A stretch of 64,000 nucleotides of DNA. Source: Marivita lacus (GTDB lineage: Bacteria; Pseudomonadota; Alphaproteobacteria; Rhodobacterales; Rhodobacteraceae). The notes beneath the pieces are model-generated. The model was not told the origin of the DNA. It saw only the letters and a list, made by a program, of their open reading frames with translations, and did not search any database. This document shows, piece by piece, positions 17,378 to 27,299 of this stretch (position 1 is the stretch's first letter; each line of letters opens with the position of its first letter). The position numbers and the translations under genes are program-made. The stretch covers positions 374,632-438,631 of the forward strand of contig NZ_BMFC01000001.1 of the NCBI RefSeq assembly GCF_014637725.1. Reading direction: 5' to 3'.

Positions 17378-18420
17378 AGGACCGCAGCACAGCCGGAATT
17401 CGCTATCCCTGGGACACGCCCCCGGAAGAGGGCGCCGCGACCGAGATCGCCGACGGGGTGCTGTGGATTCGCCTGCCGCTGCCGATGAAGCTCGATCATG
17501 TGAACGTCTATGCGCTGGACGATGGCGAGGGCTGGACCATCGTGGACACCGGCTTTGCCTCGAACCGGGGACGCGCGCTTTGGGCGCAGTTGATGGACGG
17601 GCCGCTGAAGGGAAAGCCGATCACCCGCGTGATCGTGACCCATCACCATCCCGATCATGTCGGGATGGCCGGATGGCTGCAGTCCGAGCATGGTGCAGAG
17701 TTGGTCACCACACGCACGGCCTGGCTGACGGCACGGATGCTGCAATTGGACGAACAACCGACGCCCAGCGCGGAAACGCTGCGGTTCTGGAAGCGCTGCG
17801 GGATGGATGCGGACCTGCTGGACAAGCGCCGGACCGAACGCCCGTTCAATTTCACCGATTGCGTCGCGCCGATGCCGCTGGGCTACACCCGTATCCAGCA
17901 GGGCGACACGATCCGCGCAGGTGGGCGGACCTGGGACATCCATATCGGCAATGGTCACGCGCCCGAACATGCGACGCTCTGGTCGCAGGACGATTCGCTG
18001 ATCCTTGCGGGCGATCAGATCCTGCCCTCGATCAGTTCGAATATCGGGGTCTATGCCACGGAACCCGAGGCTGATCCGGTGGCGGATTGGCTCGAATCCT
18101 GTGAACGCCTGTCCACCATCGCCCGCGACGACCATCTGGTGTTGGGTGGGCACAAGCTGCCCTTTACCGGGCTGCCGCTGCGGCTACGCCAGTTGATCGA
18201 GAACCACCATGGTGCGCTGCGCAGGCTGGAGGCGCATCTGTCGACGGCACACTCTGCCGGTGAGTGCTTTGCGCCGCTGTTCAAACGGCAGATCGGTGAG
18301 GGCGAATACGGGCTGGCGATTGTCGAGGCGATGGCGCATTGCCAGCACCTCTGGCACGAGGGCCGCGCCACCCGGACCTTGAGCGATCAGGGCGCGTGGT
18401 TGTTTCAGACCAAGGCCTGA
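17374..18420 (+). CDS. Metallo-beta-lactamase-fold hydrolase
   Basis: The protein has 348 residues with no signal peptide, so it is cytoplasmic. The ATGA overlap with the dehydrogenase suggests coupled translation. The zinc motif THHHPDHVGMAGWL lies near residue 90, and further ligands near 195 (GNGHAPEHATLW) and 210 (LAGDQILPSISSNI). The C-terminal 120 residues form a winged-helix-like extension found in a glyoxalase-II-like group. A role beside the acyl-CoA dehydrogenase, for example hydrolysis of a thioester, is plausible but inferred from the gene pair. Confidence 0.88.
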   Translation: MKDRSTAGIRYPWDTPPEEGAATEIADGVLWIRLPLPMKLDHVNVYALDDGEGWTIVDTGFASNRGRALWAQLMDGPLKGKPITRVIVTHHHPDHVGMAGWLQSEHGAELVTTRTAWLTARMLQLDEQPTPSAETLRFWKRCGMDADLLDKRRTERPFNFTDCVAPMPLGYTRIQQGDTIRAGGRTWDIHIGNGHAPEHATLWSQDDSLILAGDQILPSISSNIGVYATEPEADPVADWLESCERLSTIARDDHLVLGGHKLPFTGLPLRLRQLIENHHGALRRLEAHLSTAHSAGECFAPLFKRQIGEGEYGLAIVEAMAHCQHLWHEGRATRTLSDQGAWLFQTKA

Positions 18421-18425
18421 GCCTG

Positions 18426-18995
18426 TCAGGCGCGTCCGCCGGTTGAGGAAAGGGTGAGCGGGGAAATCCCCAGGCTGCCCAGTGCGGCTTCCCATTTGTG
18501 AGTGTCCGTCGTGTCGAACACAACTTCGCTGCTTGCCTCGCAAACCAGCCATCCATTGGCCGCGATCTCGCGTTCAAGCTGCCCCGGTCCCCACCCGGCA
18601 TAGCCCAGAACGATCAGCCGCTTTTCCGGGCCTTTGCCCTGCACGATGCTTTCCAGCACATCCAGCGTCGCGGTCATCGCGAAGGTATCGTCTACCTGCA
18701 GGGTCGTCATGTCGGACTGGAAATCCGGCGAATGCAGAACGAAGCCACGGCCCACTTCGACCGGGCCGCCGAAGTGGACGCGTATTTCTTTCAGATTGCC
18801 GGTGTTCTCGATCGGCAGTTGATCCAAGAGGGTCTCGAAGCTCATCTCGGCCGAAGGCTTGTTGACGATCAGGCCCATTGCCCCGTCAGAGGAATGCGCA
18901 CACAAGTAGATCAGGCTGTTGGCGAAGCGGGGGTCAGGCATCCCCGGCATCGCGATCAGCAACTGCCCGGTCAGGTCGGTTATGGGTTCTGTCAT
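18426..18995 (-). CDS. YqgE/AlgH family protein
   Basis: The protein has 189 residues. It starts at ATG 18995 (MTEPITDLTGQLLIAMPGM); a long in-frame extension upstream is rejected. Family landmarks are NSLIYLCAHSSDGAMGLIVN near residue 27, HFGGPVEVGRGFVLHS near 75 and GYAGWGPGQLEREI near 135. The biochemical function of the family is unknown; AlgH was first linked to alginate gene control in Pseudomonas. It is convergent with the upstream hydrolase with only 5 bp between stops. Confidence 0.94.
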   Translation of the reverse strand: MTEPITDLTGQLLIAMPGMPDPRFANSLIYLCAHSSDGAMGLIVNKPSAEMSFETLLDQLPIENTGNLKEIRVHFGGPVEVGRGFVLHSPDFQSDMTTLQVDDTFAMTATLDVLESIVQGKGPEKRLIVLGYAGWGPGQLEREIAANGWLVCEASSEVVFDTTDTHKWEAALGSLGISPLTLSSTGGRA

Positions 18996-19116
18996 TGTCA
19001 CGTTCTGAACATGGACAGCGCAGCAAGGGGTTGCAAGACCACAGCCGGGGTCTGCACACGGCGGATCGCCGGTTTGTGACTTTTCATCGCGGCAGAAAAC
19101 CGCCATCTGCTTGGGT

Positions 19117-19938
19117 ATGACGCAGTTTCGCACCCTTGTTTCCAGTTTCGCGCTGGCTCTTGCAACCGTCCTGCCTGCGGCGGCCACGGCCTCGGACATG
19201 ATGGGCCTGTCCAAGGTCGAGCTGCGCCCCGGCTGGCGGATGGCCGATGGAACCCATATGGCGGGGCTGCACATCGTGCTGGAACCGGGGTGGAAGACCT
19301 ATTGGCGTGCGCCCGGCGATGTGGGCATTCCTCCGCAATTCGACTGGGCCGGATCAGAGAACATAGAGGCCGTGTCCGCCAACTGGCCGACGCCCTTGGT
19401 GTTCTTCGAACAGGGGATGCGGTCTGTGGGCTATATGTCCGAAGTCATCATTCCACTGCACCTGACCGCGCAAAGTGCAGGGTCGGACATGCAGATCGCG
19501 GGTGAGATGCAGATCGGCATCTGCAAGGACATCTGCATCCCCGCGACGCTTGCCTTTGCCGCCACCCTGCCGCCGGACGTGTCGCGCCCTGACCCGGTGA
19601 TTGCCGCCGCGTTGACCGACAGGCCTTATTCGGCGCGTGAGGCGGGTGTGACACAGGTCAGGTGCAGCATCGATCCCGCCACAGGCAAGGACGGGTTGAT
19701 CCTGCGCGCGAGCATCGACATGCCGTCAGCGGGCGGAACCGAATTCGTCGTGGTCGAGGCAGGCAATCCGCTTGTCTGGGTGGCCGAGCCGGACAGCTAC
19801 CGCGAGGGTGGCACACTTCATGCCAGCACGCGGCTTGTTCATGTCGAAGGTGGCAGCTTTGCGCTGACCCGGTCTGAGTTGCGCTTTACCGTGATCGGGG
19901 AGAGCCGCGCGGTCGATATCCTTGGCTGTACGCGCTGA
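19117..19938 (+). CDS. Exported DsbD N-terminal-domain protein
   Basis: The protein has 273 residues: a signal peptide (about 1-24, ending in ATASD), then a DsbD-alpha-like immunoglobulin domain. Two cysteines sit in GICKDICIPA, the pair normally used by the DsbD alpha domain to pass electrons to periplasmic partners. The transmembrane beta domain and thioredoxin-like gamma domain of full DsbD are absent and not encoded next to it. An additional Cys lies in the C-terminal LGCTR. It starts at ATG 19117, six bases after an unlikely TTG. Confidence 0.87.
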   Translation: MTQFRTLVSSFALALATVLPAAATASDMMGLSKVELRPGWRMADGTHMAGLHIVLEPGWKTYWRAPGDVGIPPQFDWAGSENIEAVSANWPTPLVFFEQGMRSVGYMSEVIIPLHLTAQSAGSDMQIAGEMQIGICKDICIPATLAFAATLPPDVSRPDPVIAAALTDRPYSAREAGVTQVRCSIDPATGKDGLILRASIDMPSAGGTEFVVVEAGNPLVWVAEPDSYREGGTLHASTRLVHVEGGSFALTRSELRFTVIGESRAVDILGCTR

Positions 19939-19940
19939 CC

Positions 19941-22900
19941 TCAGGCTGGGCGGCGCATCCGCGACAGCCCCATAACCAGCGCTGACAGGATATAGAGCGC
20001 GAGGCAGATCGCGGCGGCCCCCGTGACGAACAGGCCAAGGCTCATCGACAATGTTGAGTCGCCACCAAAGGGTGTGCCGACCAGCGCCAAGCGCAGCGCT
20101 TCGGGCAATGCTCCGGTTACGGCAAATGCGCCCATCGTTGCGCCAAGCCATGCCACGATCAGCGCGGACGCCACCGTCAGCGCCGAGCGTACTCCGCCCT
20201 GACGGAACCGCAAGCCGCGCCGGGCGGTCTGGGTGAGGCGTCCAAGATCGTTCTGGACCGCCATGAGCGACGGCACGATCAGCAGCACGAGGAACATCCC
20301 GAACCCAAGCCCGTAGACCAGAGTGATCACGGTCGGCTTCAGGAATTGCGCCTGGCTGGATTGCTCGTAGAGCAGCGGAACAAGGCCAAGAACAGTGGTC
20401 GCGGTTGTCAGGAACACCGGGCGCAGACGGTCTGCCGCGCCGTCGATGATGGACGGGAACAGCCCGCGATCCTGCGCCTTTTCGTCGATTGTCGTCACCA
20501 GCACGATTGAATCGTTGATGATGATACCGGTCATGCCCAAAAGCCCGACCACGGTGAACATGCTGAGCGGGACATCCCAGGCCGCATGGCCATAGATCGT
20601 GCCCACGAGGCCGAAGGGAATCACCGACATGACGACCATCGGGCGCGTCCAGCTTGCAAAGACCCAGGCCAGGACAAGGTAGATTGCCAGAAGCGACAGG
20701 ATCAGACCGGTTCGGGCATCGTTGAGGAAATCACCCTCCTGCTCGCTGAGGCCGGACAGGCGGTATTCCACCTGCCGTTCGCTGGAGATGGTGGGCAGGA
20801 TCTGTGTCTCGAGCGCCAGCATGATATCGTTGGCCCGCGCCGGATCGTCCTCGGAGATATCGCCCGTGACCGAGATCAGGCGAATGCCGTTTTCGCGGCG
20901 CACCGTGGAAAACCCGGCGCGGCGTTCGACGCTGACGATATCGGCAAGCTGCACATAGGCACCCTCGGGCGTGCGCATCTGGGTGCGTTCAAGAAAATCC
21001 GCCGTCAACTCGCCTGTGGGCAGTTCGACGCGGATCTCGGCGCTGCGTGGACCGTCGGGGTAGGTCGCCGCCTGAATGCCGCCCAGACGTGCCCGCAGGA
21101 CACTGCCCAGTGCGTCGGTGGTGAACCCCAGCGCCTGACCTTGCGGCGTGAGTTCGAGGATCAGTTCTTCCTTGTCGTAGGCCAGATTGTCTTCGACCGC
21201 CGACACTTCGGGATATTGCAGCAGGGCGTTTTTCAGATCCTCGGACGCCATCTTGAGCGTTTCGGCGCTGGCCCCGAAGAATTGCACGTCGAGCGCATCG
21301 CTCGCCGGTCCGCTGCCCCAGCTGCGGAAGCTGATCGTCTCGACCATCGGATGGCGCGGCACGCTGTCCTCGAGTTCACTCACGAAGGCTTGGCTCGAGA
21401 AGGGGCGCAGATCGGCGTCGATCAGTTCGATGGAAATGCCACCCAGCTGGTCGGCATCCTTCGTGTCGGTTCCGGCGATCCCGCGTCCGGCATTGCCGCC
21501 CACCTCGGCGATCACATAGTCGATCGGGTTGACGCCATGCCGCTCTTCAAAGCTGCGGGCAACATCATCGACCGCTGTCTGGAAGATGCGCATCATCTCG
21601 AACGTGTCTTCGCGAGTGGCCCCCGGCGCCATGGCGAAATTGCCGGTGACAGAGCTTTGTTCGGGCGAATTGAAGAACCGCCATTGCACGTCACCCCGGA
21701 TGAACAGCGCCGCCTGCGATGCCAAGAGCACAACAGCCCCGGCAAGCACCGCGTAGCGCGCCTGGATCACAAGCGCCATGAACGGGCGGAACAGGGTCTC
21801 GCGCATCCAGCGGAAGCCCCGGTTCACCACGCGGGACGGAACATCGTACCAGTGTTCCTTGGCCGAATGGGCAATGGCATGCGCCATGTGGTTCGGCAGG
21901 ATCAGGAAACATTCGATCAGCGACGCGGCCAGCACCGCGATCACCGTAAAGGGAATGTCGGCGATCAGGCCGCCGAACCGCCCGCCAATGGCAACAAGGC
22001 CGAAGAACGCGATGATGGTGGTGAGGGTCGCCGCAAAGACAGGCAGCGCCATGCGCTGTGCCGCGCGTTCCGCCGCTTCGACAGGGGGCAAACCGGTGCG
22101 CGCAAGATGATCGGCATGTTCGCCCACGACGATGGCGTCATCGACGACAATGCCCAAAGTGATGATCAGCGCGAACAGCGAGATCATGTTGATCGTGATC
22201 CCACCGGCATACATCAGCGCAATCGCCGCCATCATGGCCGCCGGAATCCCCGCCGCCACCCAGAAGGCCGTCCGCGCGTTCAGGAACAGGAACAGCAGCA
22301 GGACCACCAGCAACAGGCCAGTCAGGCCGTTGTCGAGCAGGATGTCCAGACGTCCGGTGATCGCCTCGGCGCGGGTGCGGATCAGATCGACGGTCACTCC
22401 GTCGGGCAAGGAGGATTGGAATTCGGCTGCCACGTCTTCGACGGTGCGCTGAATGCCGATGGCATCACCTTGGTCGCTGCGGTCGACCCGGATCGAGATC
22501 GCGGGATTGTCCCCGACGAAATAGCTGCGTTCGCGATCGACGCCTTCGATGAAGATCGTGCCGACATCGCCGACGGTCAGGTTCGATCCATCCGGGTTCG
22601 ACCGCAGGACGATATTGGCGATCTGTTCCGCGCTGCGCTTTTCGACCCCGGTGCGCACGCGCGTGTTGGCGTTGCCCACATCCCCGGCAGGATCGGCATC
22701 GACCTCCTGGGCAATGGCATCGGCAATCGCGCGCATCGAGATGTCGAACGCGATCAGGTTGGCCGAGGGCACCTCGACCACAGTGCGGGGGGCGGACAGA
22801 CCGCGAATGGTGGTGCGCGTGACGCCTTCGGCAAAAAGCCGTGCGCTGAGTTCATCGGCAAACCGCGCCAGTTGATCGACGCCCACGGGCCCGGTGATGA

Positions 22901-23345
22901 CCAGATCGGTCACCCTGTCCCGCCACGTGCCGCGCCGGACCACCGGGTCTTCGGCATCGGCGGGCAGGTTCGAGACAGCATCGATCGCGGATTGCACATC
23001 ATCGGCGGCGCGCGACATGTCCCAGCCCGGTTCGAACTCCAGCCGAATGCTGGCGCGGCCTTCGCGCGACGACGCTTCGGAGCTTTCGACACCTTCGACC
23101 GACAGGATCGCCGGTTCGAGAACCTGCACGATGCCACGGTCCACGTCCTCGGCACCGGCCCCTTCCCAGATCACCGACACATCGACATCATCGACCACCA
23201 CGTCGGGAAAGAACTGCGCCCGCATGTTCGGGATCGAGAACGCCCCGGCGGCCAGCAACAGGATCAGCAACAGGTTCGCAACCGTGCGGTGTCGCACGAA
23301 ATAGCTGAGGATGCCTCCGGCCTTGACCGACAATGTCCGCGCCAT
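19941..23345 (-). CDS. RND efflux transporter, inner-membrane permease
   Basis: The protein has 1134 residues, the expected size for the AcrB/MdtB family with twelve membrane helices and two large periplasmic loops (first helix residues 20-38, helix cluster about 340-560, last cluster about 900-1130). The proton-relay aspartates are visible in TLGIVVDDAIVVGEHAD. It exports drugs or other small molecules using the proton gradient. It starts 3 bases after the adaptor stop, forming a two-gene operon. No outer-membrane factor lies nearby, so a TolC elsewhere is needed. Confidence 0.94.
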   Translation of the reverse strand: MARTLSVKAGGILSYFVRHRTVANLLLILLLAAGAFSIPNMRAQFFPDVVVDDVDVSVIWEGAGAEDVDRGIVQVLEPAILSVEGVESSEASSREGRASIRLEFEPGWDMSRAADDVQSAIDAVSNLPADAEDPVVRRGTWRDRVTDLVITGPVGVDQLARFADELSARLFAEGVTRTTIRGLSAPRTVVEVPSANLIAFDISMRAIADAIAQEVDADPAGDVGNANTRVRTGVEKRSAEQIANIVLRSNPDGSNLTVGDVGTIFIEGVDRERSYFVGDNPAISIRVDRSDQGDAIGIQRTVEDVAAEFQSSLPDGVTVDLIRTRAEAITGRLDILLDNGLTGLLLVVLLLFLFLNARTAFWVAAGIPAAMMAAIALMYAGGITINMISLFALIITLGIVVDDAIVVGEHADHLARTGLPPVEAAERAAQRMALPVFAATLTTIIAFFGLVAIGGRFGGLIADIPFTVIAVLAASLIECFLILPNHMAHAIAHSAKEHWYDVPSRVVNRGFRWMRETLFRPFMALVIQARYAVLAGAVVLLASQAALFIRGDVQWRFFNSPEQSSVTGNFAMAPGATREDTFEMMRIFQTAVDDVARSFEERHGVNPIDYVIAEVGGNAGRGIAGTDTKDADQLGGISIELIDADLRPFSSQAFVSELEDSVPRHPMVETISFRSWGSGPASDALDVQFFGASAETLKMASEDLKNALLQYPEVSAVEDNLAYDKEELILELTPQGQALGFTTDALGSVLRARLGGIQAATYPDGPRSAEIRVELPTGELTADFLERTQMRTPEGAYVQLADIVSVERRAGFSTVRRENGIRLISVTGDISEDDPARANDIMLALETQILPTISSERQVEYRLSGLSEQEGDFLNDARTGLILSLLAIYLVLAWVFASWTRPMVVMSVIPFGLVGTIYGHAAWDVPLSMFTVVGLLGMTGIIINDSIVLVTTIDEKAQDRGLFPSIIDGAADRLRPVFLTTATTVLGLVPLLYEQSSQAQFLKPTVITLVYGLGFGMFLVLLIVPSLMAVQNDLGRLTQTARRGLRFRQGGVRSALTVASALIVAWLGATMGAFAVTGALPEALRLALVGTPFGGDSTLSMSLGLFVTGAAAICLALYILSALVMGLSRMRRPA

Positions 23346-23348
23346 GGC

Positions 23349-24815
23349 TTAACCCCCCATCCGGGATTCGATGCGTTCGACCACCTGAGCCGGCACGGGT
23401 CCTTGCGAGAGCTGTTGCAGAAGGCGTTGACGGGCCTCTTCGGGCATCCGCGTGTTTCCCTGCACAAAGGCGGTCAGACGCGCGCGGCGTTCGTCGGTCA
23501 ACTCCACCATTTCGGGCTCTTCCGGCGCTGGCTGCCCCGTGTCGCGCAGCGGGCGCACCTTGATGCCCGCGCCCAGCAGTGGCGTGCGTTCGGCAACGAC
23601 ATCGCGCCCCTGCAGGCCACGGGCGCGGACCAGCACATCATCCCCCTGCCGGCGCAGCAGGTCGACCTCCAAGACCTCGAGCCGGTCCTCTTCGGCCAGA
23701 ACCAGCACCTCGTTTGCGGCGTTCAACGCCGACGCGGGCAGGCGCGCCACGTATTCGAGCGGCGGTTCTTCGATCTGCACGGTCACGAAATCGCCGGGCC
23801 GGAACCCCGGTGCGCTGTCCAGCGTGGCGAACAACAGCCGCCCGGTCTGGCCTTCACCCACCGCCGCCCCGGTCCGGCTCAATCGGCCGGTTGCGGTCAG
23901 GTTGGTGCCGAACACGTCCAGAACCACAGTTACGTCCGTGATGGTCAGGTCGCCATCTTCATCCAGCAGCCGCGCGAATTGCTGGGTCGAGACCCGGAAC
24001 GCCACTTCGAGCGCATCGGCGTCGATGAGGCGGGCAAGCTGTTCATTCGACGAGACCAGTCGCCCCTGCACCACAGACACATCCGCCAATGTTCCCGAGA
24101 AATCCGCCGCGATCAGCGTGTCATCCAACCGCCGCCGCGCTTCTGCCTCGGCGATCACCTCGCGGGAGAGGCGCGTGGTCGCCTGATCGATCCGTGCTTC
24201 GGCCTGCGCCACAGCCTGCCGTCGCGACAACACCGCCTGCCGCGCCTGTGCTGCCGCCAGTTCCGCAACCTCGACCGTAGCTGCAGTCCCGACACCGCGG
24301 TCCTGCAGGTCGCGCTGGCGCTGGAACGCCCGTTCGCGCAGCGTGGCCTGCTCCTCGGCTGCGACAAGCTCATCGCGGGCAAGGATGATCGCCCGCTCCG
24401 CCTCGCGCTTTTCGGCCTCCGCATCGAGGATATCGCTCTGGACCCGCTGCAACACCGATTCCGCATCCGTGGGATCGATCCGCAGAAGCATCTGCCCCTC
24501 GGTGACAGTTCCGCCTTCGATGAAATCCGGCGAAATCTCGATCACCCGCCCCCCGACCGGAGCACGCAGTTCCAGGGTACGGACGCTTTCGATCTGGCCG
24601 AAGGCTGTCAGGACAGGTGTGACCGTTTCGAATTCCGCCGTGACGATGTTGACCGCAAAGACGCGTTCGCGCTGCGGAAAGCTGCGCGGCTCCTGTGCCA
24701 TGCGGTCCTGCACCGCATCCCGCACCTGAATCCCGGCATAGGCCAGCAACCCAAGCGTCAGTGAAAGCAGGAACAGCCCTGTCAGGCTACGGCGCAAAAA
24801 CCGCATGTACGACAA
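23349..24815 (-). CDS. RND efflux periplasmic adaptor (membrane fusion protein)
   Basis: The protein has 488 residues. An N-terminal helix (about 10-28, FLRRSLTGLFLLSLTLGLLA) anchors it. The lipoyl half-motifs (LRAPVGGRVIEISPDFIEGG and the later GTLADVSVVQGRLV) flank a long coiled-coil hairpin of about 100 residues rich in Glu, Ala and Arg, as in AcrA/MdtA. A C-terminal extension of about 60 residues (PEEPEMVELTDERRARLTAF) is longer than usual. AGGA precedes the ATG by about 9 bases. Confidence 0.93.
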   Translation of the reverse strand: MSYMRFLRRSLTGLFLLSLTLGLLAYAGIQVRDAVQDRMAQEPRSFPQRERVFAVNIVTAEFETVTPVLTAFGQIESVRTLELRAPVGGRVIEISPDFIEGGTVTEGQMLLRIDPTDAESVLQRVQSDILDAEAEKREAERAIILARDELVAAEEQATLRERAFQRQRDLQDRGVGTAATVEVAELAAAQARQAVLSRRQAVAQAEARIDQATTRLSREVIAEAEARRRLDDTLIAADFSGTLADVSVVQGRLVSSNEQLARLIDADALEVAFRVSTQQFARLLDEDGDLTITDVTVVLDVFGTNLTATGRLSRTGAAVGEGQTGRLLFATLDSAPGFRPGDFVTVQIEEPPLEYVARLPASALNAANEVLVLAEEDRLEVLEVDLLRRQGDDVLVRARGLQGRDVVAERTPLLGAGIKVRPLRDTGQPAPEEPEMVELTDERRARLTAFVQGNTRMPEEARQRLLQQLSQGPVPAQVVERIESRMGG

Positions 24816-24898
24816 TCCTCATGAGTGCTTCTGACTAACAGATAGCCAGAACGGAATGTTTTCCAATAACACATCTCATGGTTACACGACGATACGCG

Positions 24899-25441
24899 CT
24901 ATTTCCGTCGCAAATGTTCGTCCAATCGCGGTAAAATCTCGACAAAGTTACAGGGCCGGTGCCGATAATCGAGCTGCAGGCTCAGGATTTCGTCCCACGC
25001 ATCCTTGCAGGCACCGGGGCTTCCGGGGAGCGCAAACAGGTAGGTTCCATTGCGCACACCGCCCGTGGCGCGGCTTTGAATGGCGCTTGTGCCGATTTTC
25101 TGGAACGACACCATGGTGAACACGGTGCCGAAGGCGTCGATCTCTTTTTCATAGACATCGCGATGCGCTTCGACCGTCACATCACGGCCGGTCAATCCTG
25201 TGCCACCGGTGGAAATCACAACGTCGATCTCGGGGTTGTCGCACCACGCACGCAGCTGCGCCGCGATCTCGTCGCGCTCGTCCTGCACGATCTTGCGGTC
25301 GGCAAGGATATGCCCCGCGCCTTCGATCCGCCCGACCAGAGTGTCGCCAGAGCGATCCTCTTGCAGCGACCGCGTGTCGCTGACCGTCAGAACGGCGATG
25401 CGGATGGGCAGGAAATCCTTGGTCTCGTCGATACGGCTCAT
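24899..25441 (-). CDS. moaB: Molybdenum cofactor biosynthesis protein MoaB
   Basis: The protein has 180 residues. The MogA/MoaB molybdopterin-binding fold is seen in IAVLTVSDTRSLQEDRSGD and the signature VISTGGTGLTGRDVT, followed by LFALPGSPGACKDAWDEI. In bacteria it adenylates molybdopterin or assists in molybdate insertion. It lies 3 bases behind the uracil-DNA glycosylase gene in one operon, a pairing with no obvious functional logic. Confidence 0.95.
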   Translation of the reverse strand: MSRIDETKDFLPIRIAVLTVSDTRSLQEDRSGDTLVGRIEGAGHILADRKIVQDERDEIAAQLRAWCDNPEIDVVISTGGTGLTGRDVTVEAHRDVYEKEIDAFGTVFTMVSFQKIGTSAIQSRATGGVRNGTYLFALPGSPGACKDAWDEILSLQLDYRHRPCNFVEILPRLDEHLRRK

Positions 25442-25444
25442 GGG

Positions 25445-26233
25445 TCAGGCTTTCTTGGTCAGGCGCGCTTGCAGGTCGAGAAGATCCGCCCAGGCTTCGC
25501 GTTTGGCGGCAGGATTTCGCAGAAGGTAGGCGGGATGGAACATCGGGATCGCGGGGAGCCCTTCGGCCTCGTCCCATTGTCCGCGCAGCCGGGTGATGCC
25601 GCGTTTGCCCAGCAGCGCCTGGCACGAGATATTGCCCATGACAACCAGAACTTCGGGTTTGGCCAAGGCGATGTGGCGTTTGAGAAATGGCATCATCATC
25701 GCGATCTCGTCAGGTTTCGGATCGCGGTTCTGCGGCGGCCGCCATGGCAGCACATTGGTGATATAGACCGAATGTGCGCCTTCGCGGTCGCGTCCCAGAT
25801 CAATCGCCGCCAGCATCCGGTCCAGCAATTGCCCGGCACGGCCCACGAAGGGTTTGCCGATCCGGTCCTCGTCGCGCCCCGGAGCTTCGCCGACGATCAT
25901 CACCCGCGATCCGGGGACACCGTCGCAGAACACGAGATTGCGCGCGCCTTTCTGCAAGTCGCAATGCGGATAGGCGGCCATCACCGCTTTCAGCCCGGCC
26001 AGATCCTGCGCAGCCTTGGCCGCGGTTTCAGCCTCGGCCACCGGATCGACGGTTGCGGCGGGCGCAACCGGAACGGCAGGTTCCTGCGCACCCGGCGCGA
26101 CACCCGCTTTCGGCGGCGGAGCAACCTGTTCAAAACGGTTGATGGGCGTTTCCGAGATCGCCTCGGTCACACCCATCTCAAGCTGCCATTCCAGTGCAGC
26201 ACGCGCCGCGTGCCAGTCCATGTGCGAATCCAT
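25445..26233 (-). CDS. Uracil-DNA glycosylase, family 4-like
   Basis: The protein has 262 residues from ATG 26233; ATG 26221 is an alternative. Motif 1 is [20 protein letters not shown] (GEAPG then F-GRAG), and later motifs are [10 protein letters not shown] and [11 protein letters not shown], which belong to the thermostable family 4/SPO1 group. Most family 4 enzymes carry a 4Fe-4S cluster with a CxxC pair near the N-terminus. Here only single cysteines (PHCDLQKG and VFCDGVPG) are seen, so the cluster may differ or be absent. An Ala/Pro-rich linker precedes the domain. Confidence 0.88.
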   Translation of the reverse strand: MDSHMDWHAARAALEWQLEMGVTEAISETPINRFEQVAPPPKAGVAPGAQEPAVPVAPAATVDPVAEAETAAKAAQDLAGLKAVMAAYPHCDLQKGARNLVFCDGVPGSRVMIVGEAPGRDEDRIGKPFVGRAGQLLDRMLAAIDLGRDREGAHSVYITNVLPWRPPQNRDPKPDEIAMMMPFLKRHIALAKPEVLVVMGNISCQALLGKRGITRLRGQWDEAEGLPAIPMFHPAYLLRNPAAKREAWADLLDLQARLTKKA

Positions 26234-26333
26234 AGGGTATTCTATCCCGGCAATCTGGCGCACAAAAGGGATGACGGTCTTGCCGCGCGGCGGCGCAGTT
26301 TCTATAAGCACCCGACCACTCCGAAAAGGCCAG

Positions 26334-27299
26334 ATGATGCGTTTCGATCAACGACACCTGCTTGGGATCGAACCCCTCCGTCCGGACGAAATCACGACGC
26401 TGCTCGATCTGTCGGACCAGTATGCCGACCGCAACCGAAAGCGGACGCCCAGCACCGATGTTCTGGCGGGCATGACGCAGATCAACATGTTCTTCGAGAA
26501 CTCCACCCGCACGCAGGCCAGCTTTGAGCTGGCGGGCAAACGGCTGGGCGCGGATGTGATGAACATGGCGATGCAGGCCTCGTCGGTGAAAAAGGGCGAA
26601 ACCCTTGTCGATACCGCGCTGACGTTGAATGCGATGCATCCCGATCTGCTGGTGGTCCGGCATCCGCATTCCGGCGCGGTCGACCTTCTGTCGCAAAAGG
26701 TGAATTGCGCGGTGCTGAACGCCGGTGACGGCCAGCACGAACACCCGACGCAGGCGCTTCTGGACGCGCTGACCATCCGCCGTGCCAAGGGACGCCTGCA
26801 CCGCCTGTCCATCGCCATTTGCGGTGACATCGCGCATAGCCGCGTGGCCCGGTCGAATATCCTGCTTCTGGGCAAGATGGAAAACCGCGTGCGTCTTGTA
26901 GGCCCGCCCACGCTGATGCCCGCCGGAATCGGTGAATTCGGGGTCGAAGTGTTCGAGGACATGCGCGAAGGCCTCAAGGATGTGGACGTGGTGATGATGC
27001 TGCGGCTGCAGAAAGAACGCATGGATGGCGGGTTCATCCCGTCTGAACGCGAATATTACCACCGCTACGGGCTGGACGCGGAAAAGCTGGGTCACGCCAA
27101 GGAGGATGCCATCGTCATGCATCCCGGACCCATGAATCGGGGGGTCGAAATCGACGGCACACTCGCGGACGATATCAACCGCTCCGTGATCCAGGAACAG
27201 GTCGAGATGGGTGTCGCCGTGCGCATGGCAGCCATGGACCTGCTCGCCCGGTCGCTCAGGGAACGGCGCGCGGCGCAACCCGAAGGTGTGATGGTGTGA
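26334..27299 (+). CDS. pyrB: Aspartate carbamoyltransferase, catalytic subunit
   Basis: The protein has 321 residues and catalyses the committed step of pyrimidine synthesis. Carbamoyl-phosphate site [20 protein letters not shown] lies near residue 52, a second loop is EHPTQALLD near 135, and the C-terminal motif is [18 protein letters not shown] precedes two adjacent ATGs (26334 and 26337); the first is given. It starts a close-packed five-gene operon. No regulatory chain (pyrI) is present. A pseudo-dihydroorotase three genes downstream may be its partner. Confidence 0.96.
   Translation: MMRFDQRHLLGIEPLRPDEITTLLDLSDQYADRNRKRTPSTDVLAGMTQINMFFENSTRTQASFELAGKRLGADVMNMAMQASSVKKGETLVDTALTLNAMHPDLLVVRHPHSGAVDLLSQKVNCAVLNAGDGQHEHPTQALLDALTIRRAKGRLHRLSIAICGDIAHSRVARSNILLLGKMENRVRLVGPPTLMPAGIGEFGVEVFEDMREGLKDVDVVMMLRLQKERMDGGFIPSEREYYHRYGLDAEKLGHAKEDAIVMHPGPMNRGVEIDGTLADDINRSVIQEQVEMGVAVRMAAMDLLARSLRERRAAQPEGVMV

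Noticed and set aside
20586-24764. A 1392-residue open frame on the plus strand opposite the RND pump genes
   Set aside because: It mirrors the real genes in a GC-rich sequence, has biased His/Arg/Gln-rich composition and no domain; the RND permease and adaptor are unmistakable.
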